Shown here: piece after piece, positions 4,022 through 5,333 of the stretch
Position numbering within the stretch: position 1 is the first letter of the stretch
Layout: each line of letters opens with the position of its first letter
Assembly (NCBI GenBank): GCA_017861495.1
Contig: JAGFXW010000177.1
Coordinates: 1 to 5,333, forward strand
DNA: 5,333 nt
Source: Bacillota bacterium
GTDB lineage: Bacteria > Bacillota_C > Negativicutes > CTSoil-072
Reading direction: 5' to 3'
The notes under the pieces: model-generated
What the model saw: only the letters and a program-made list of their open reading frames with translations
Databases searched by the model: none
Told to the model about the DNA's origin: nothing
Program-made: the position numbers and the translations under genes

Positions 4022-5333
4022 CTATTCTGTAATAGTTATTCTGTGGGAATAAGCATTGCGGACAATAAACGTATCGTTTCCCAGGGAATATTCCACCCAG
4101 TACGTCACATTGGCAATTTGTAAATAAGCGATATAACAACCGCTGCCCATGTGCTTCAATTTATTGCCGCTGCGTTCGGCATAAGCAATTACTTTGCGGA
4201 TATCTTCGTCAAGGATCATGCGCTCTTCCAAAATGGGTCTCACCTGTTCCGGAACAACGATGGTAACATCCAGGTGTCTTTCCTCCACCATTTCACCCCA
4301 ACCGTCCTGCAACAGGGAATTTTTCAATCTTTCGCGGTTTTCCTGACGCTGCGAATAGCCCGGTCCTTTTTGCCCGGCCTTATAATCATTGTCTTCGGCA
4401 AAAATAAGGTCCAATAAATGATGAGCCCGTTTGCCCTGGCCGGCAAAATTATCCCGGCACATAATACAGTAAGTCAGGTAATCCGACTCACTTTCCGAAA
4501 CACGCCTCCGGATCACTTTATCCGCAACTTCCCGGTTGGCATGGAACATTAACCCGCCGTAACTGCAACAGGTGGTTTTGTCCCGGTTCAACGGCAATTC
4601 TTCCACTTGACAGCCAAGCTTACCGGCAAGGTTCCGCACACTGTTTTGCACATCAGCTTTATAGCGGGCTGTGCAACTGTCATGGATGGCCAGGGGGCTC
4701 AAACCGGAAATCTCTCCTGCCCGGTCTGGCAAGCCGATCTGGTCCATGATCTCCCATACACTTTTTACCGGCAAATTCGGCAAATTTTCTTCTATAATTT
4801 TACAACAAGCGGGACAAGCCGCAATAATTTGCGGTTCGCCTAAACTGTGCCAGTCCGACTCAATGGTCCGCATTGTTTCCTGGAATAAAGCCTCTTGCCC
4901 GGCCCAAATGGCCGGCGCCCCGCAGCAACCAAGCATCAACCCAACACCACCAGCTAATTGTTCCGTTAAATAAACATATGCCTGTTTTACCGTGTTCGGC
5001 GACGAAGCCGCCAATTGGCAACCCGGAAAAAATACGTATTGGCTGGTTGCAAAGCCCGGCTGGTTCTTAGATAAAGCACAACGTTCACTGTTGCTAAAAC
5101 GCATATCCCGCAGGGCGAAATCATGCGTCGACAATGGCATTTTCCCTTTATCCACCATTGTCCGCCGCGCCTCCAGGCAAATCTCGCCCAGGTCTAAATT
5201 CCCCGGGCAGACCTCGGCGCAAAGGCCGCATAAGCTGCAGGAATTAATCATCTTGTTGGCGCGGTGGATCCCCATAACAATCGATAAGTTGTTGTATATT
5301 TCACGCACATACCGTTTGGGATAAGAGCGGTAA
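4022..5333 (-). CDS. CCG-domain Fe-S oxidoreductase, C-terminal part (DVU_1558-type dicluster protein), 5' end off window
   Basis: The frame is open to the right edge, so 436 C-terminal residues are visible. The GTG at 5308 is not accepted as the start because the frame continues upstream (YRSYPKRYVREIYNN...) with no stop and no ribosome site. Visible order: a 4Fe-4S motif CSLCGLCAEVCPG (C32, C35, C38, C42); CCG domain 1 with FPGC (C105), GCCGAPA (C136-C137) and CPACC (C173, C176-C177); CCG domain 2 with HDSC (C220), TCCSYGG (C255-C256) and CIMC (C289, C292); then about 90 residues of an unclassified C-terminal segment. CCG domains occur in HdrB, GlpC and LutA-type proteins, where they ligate clusters and move electrons or handle disulfides. 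I recall DVU_1558-type proteins as pyridine-nucleotide-disulfide oxidoreductase/dicluster-binding fusions, so a flavin/NAD domain is predicted upstream but not seen. Next gene: 12 bases downstream. Likely cytoplasmic electron carrier. Confidence 0.9.
   Translation of the reverse strand, partial: YRSYPKRYVREIYNNLSIVMGIHRANKMINSCSLCGLCAEVCPGNLDLGEICLEARRTMVDKGKMPLSTHDFALRDMRFSNSERCALSKNQPGFATSQYVFFPGCQLAASSPNTVKQAYVYLTEQLAGGVGLMLGCCGAPAIWAGQEALFQETMRTIESDWHSLGEPQIIAACPACCKIIEENLPNLPVKSVWEIMDQIGLPDRAGEISGLSPLAIHDSCTARYKADVQNSVRNLAGKLGCQVEELPLNRDKTTCCSYGGLMFHANREVADKVIRRRVSESESDYLTYCIMCRDNFAGQGKRAHHLLDLIFAEDNDYKAGQKGPGYSQRQENRERLKNSLLQDGWGEMVEERHLDVTIVVPEQVRPILEERMILDEDIRKVIAYAERSGNKLKHMGSGCYIAYLQIANVTYWVEYSLGNDTFIVRNAYSHRITITE

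Noticed and set aside
5306..5308. GTG as the start of the CCG Fe-S protein
   Set aside because: The frame stays open to the window edge (YRSYPKRY before it), no ribosome site precedes the GTG, and the family is expected to have more N-terminal sequence.
1..5333. CRISPR arrays, IS elements, tRNA or rRNA genes
   Set aside because: No regularly spaced direct repeats, no transposase or terminal inverted repeats, and no cloverleaf or rRNA-like sequence seen.

Overview
All genes run on the minus strand, are closely spaced or overlapping, and look like one operon. Transcription goes from right to left. I recognise eight genes; the first and the last are cut by the window edges. Strong AGGAGG-type ribosome sites, ATG/GTG/TTG starts, mid-range GC and the anaerobic Fe-S/thiol gene content suggest an anaerobic Firmicute (clostridial or Sporomusa/Peptococcaceae-like). 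That placement is an inference, because no rRNA or taxonomic marker is present.

In transcription order: (1) 5333-4022, the C-terminal 436 residues of an Fe-S oxidoreductase with a 4Fe-4S motif and two CCG (heterodisulfide-reductase-type) domains; (2) 4009-3800, a 69-residue two-CxxC redox or metal-ribbon protein; (3) 3803-3105, a SAM-dependent methyltransferase; (4) 3112-2939, a 57-residue Cys-rich zinc-ribbon protein with a TTG start; (5) a 105-base gap at 2938-2834 with inverted repeats and a possible 8-codon CxxC micro-ORF; (6) 2833-2573, an unrecognised 86-residue protein; (7) 2552-2103, a C-GCAxxG-C-C family protein; (8) 2061-1000, an XdhC-family molybdoenzyme maturation factor; (9) 1021-1, a MobA/MocA-like nucleotidyltransferase fused to an HD domain, running off the left edge.

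From memory, most of these families match a conserved but uncharacterised neighbourhood typified by Desulfovibrio vulgaris DVU_1551-DVU_1558 (NTP transferase, C-GCAxxG-C-C protein, DVU_1556-type methyltransferase, DVU_1557-type redox protein, DVU_1558-type dicluster-binding oxidoreductase). That neighbourhood lies beside a molybdenum aldehyde oxidoreductase and is often associated with a radical SAM (seleno)protein. XdhC and the MobA-like enzyme point to maturation of a molybdenum hydroxylase through the cytidylylated, sulfurated cofactor. The CCG protein, the two small CxxC proteins and the C-GCAxxG-C-C protein suggest thiol or electron transfer chemistry. The methyltransferase suggests modification of a small molecule or metalloid. 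How they work together is not established. The enzyme served, the radical SAM protein and the N-terminal part of gene 1 would have to lie outside this window.
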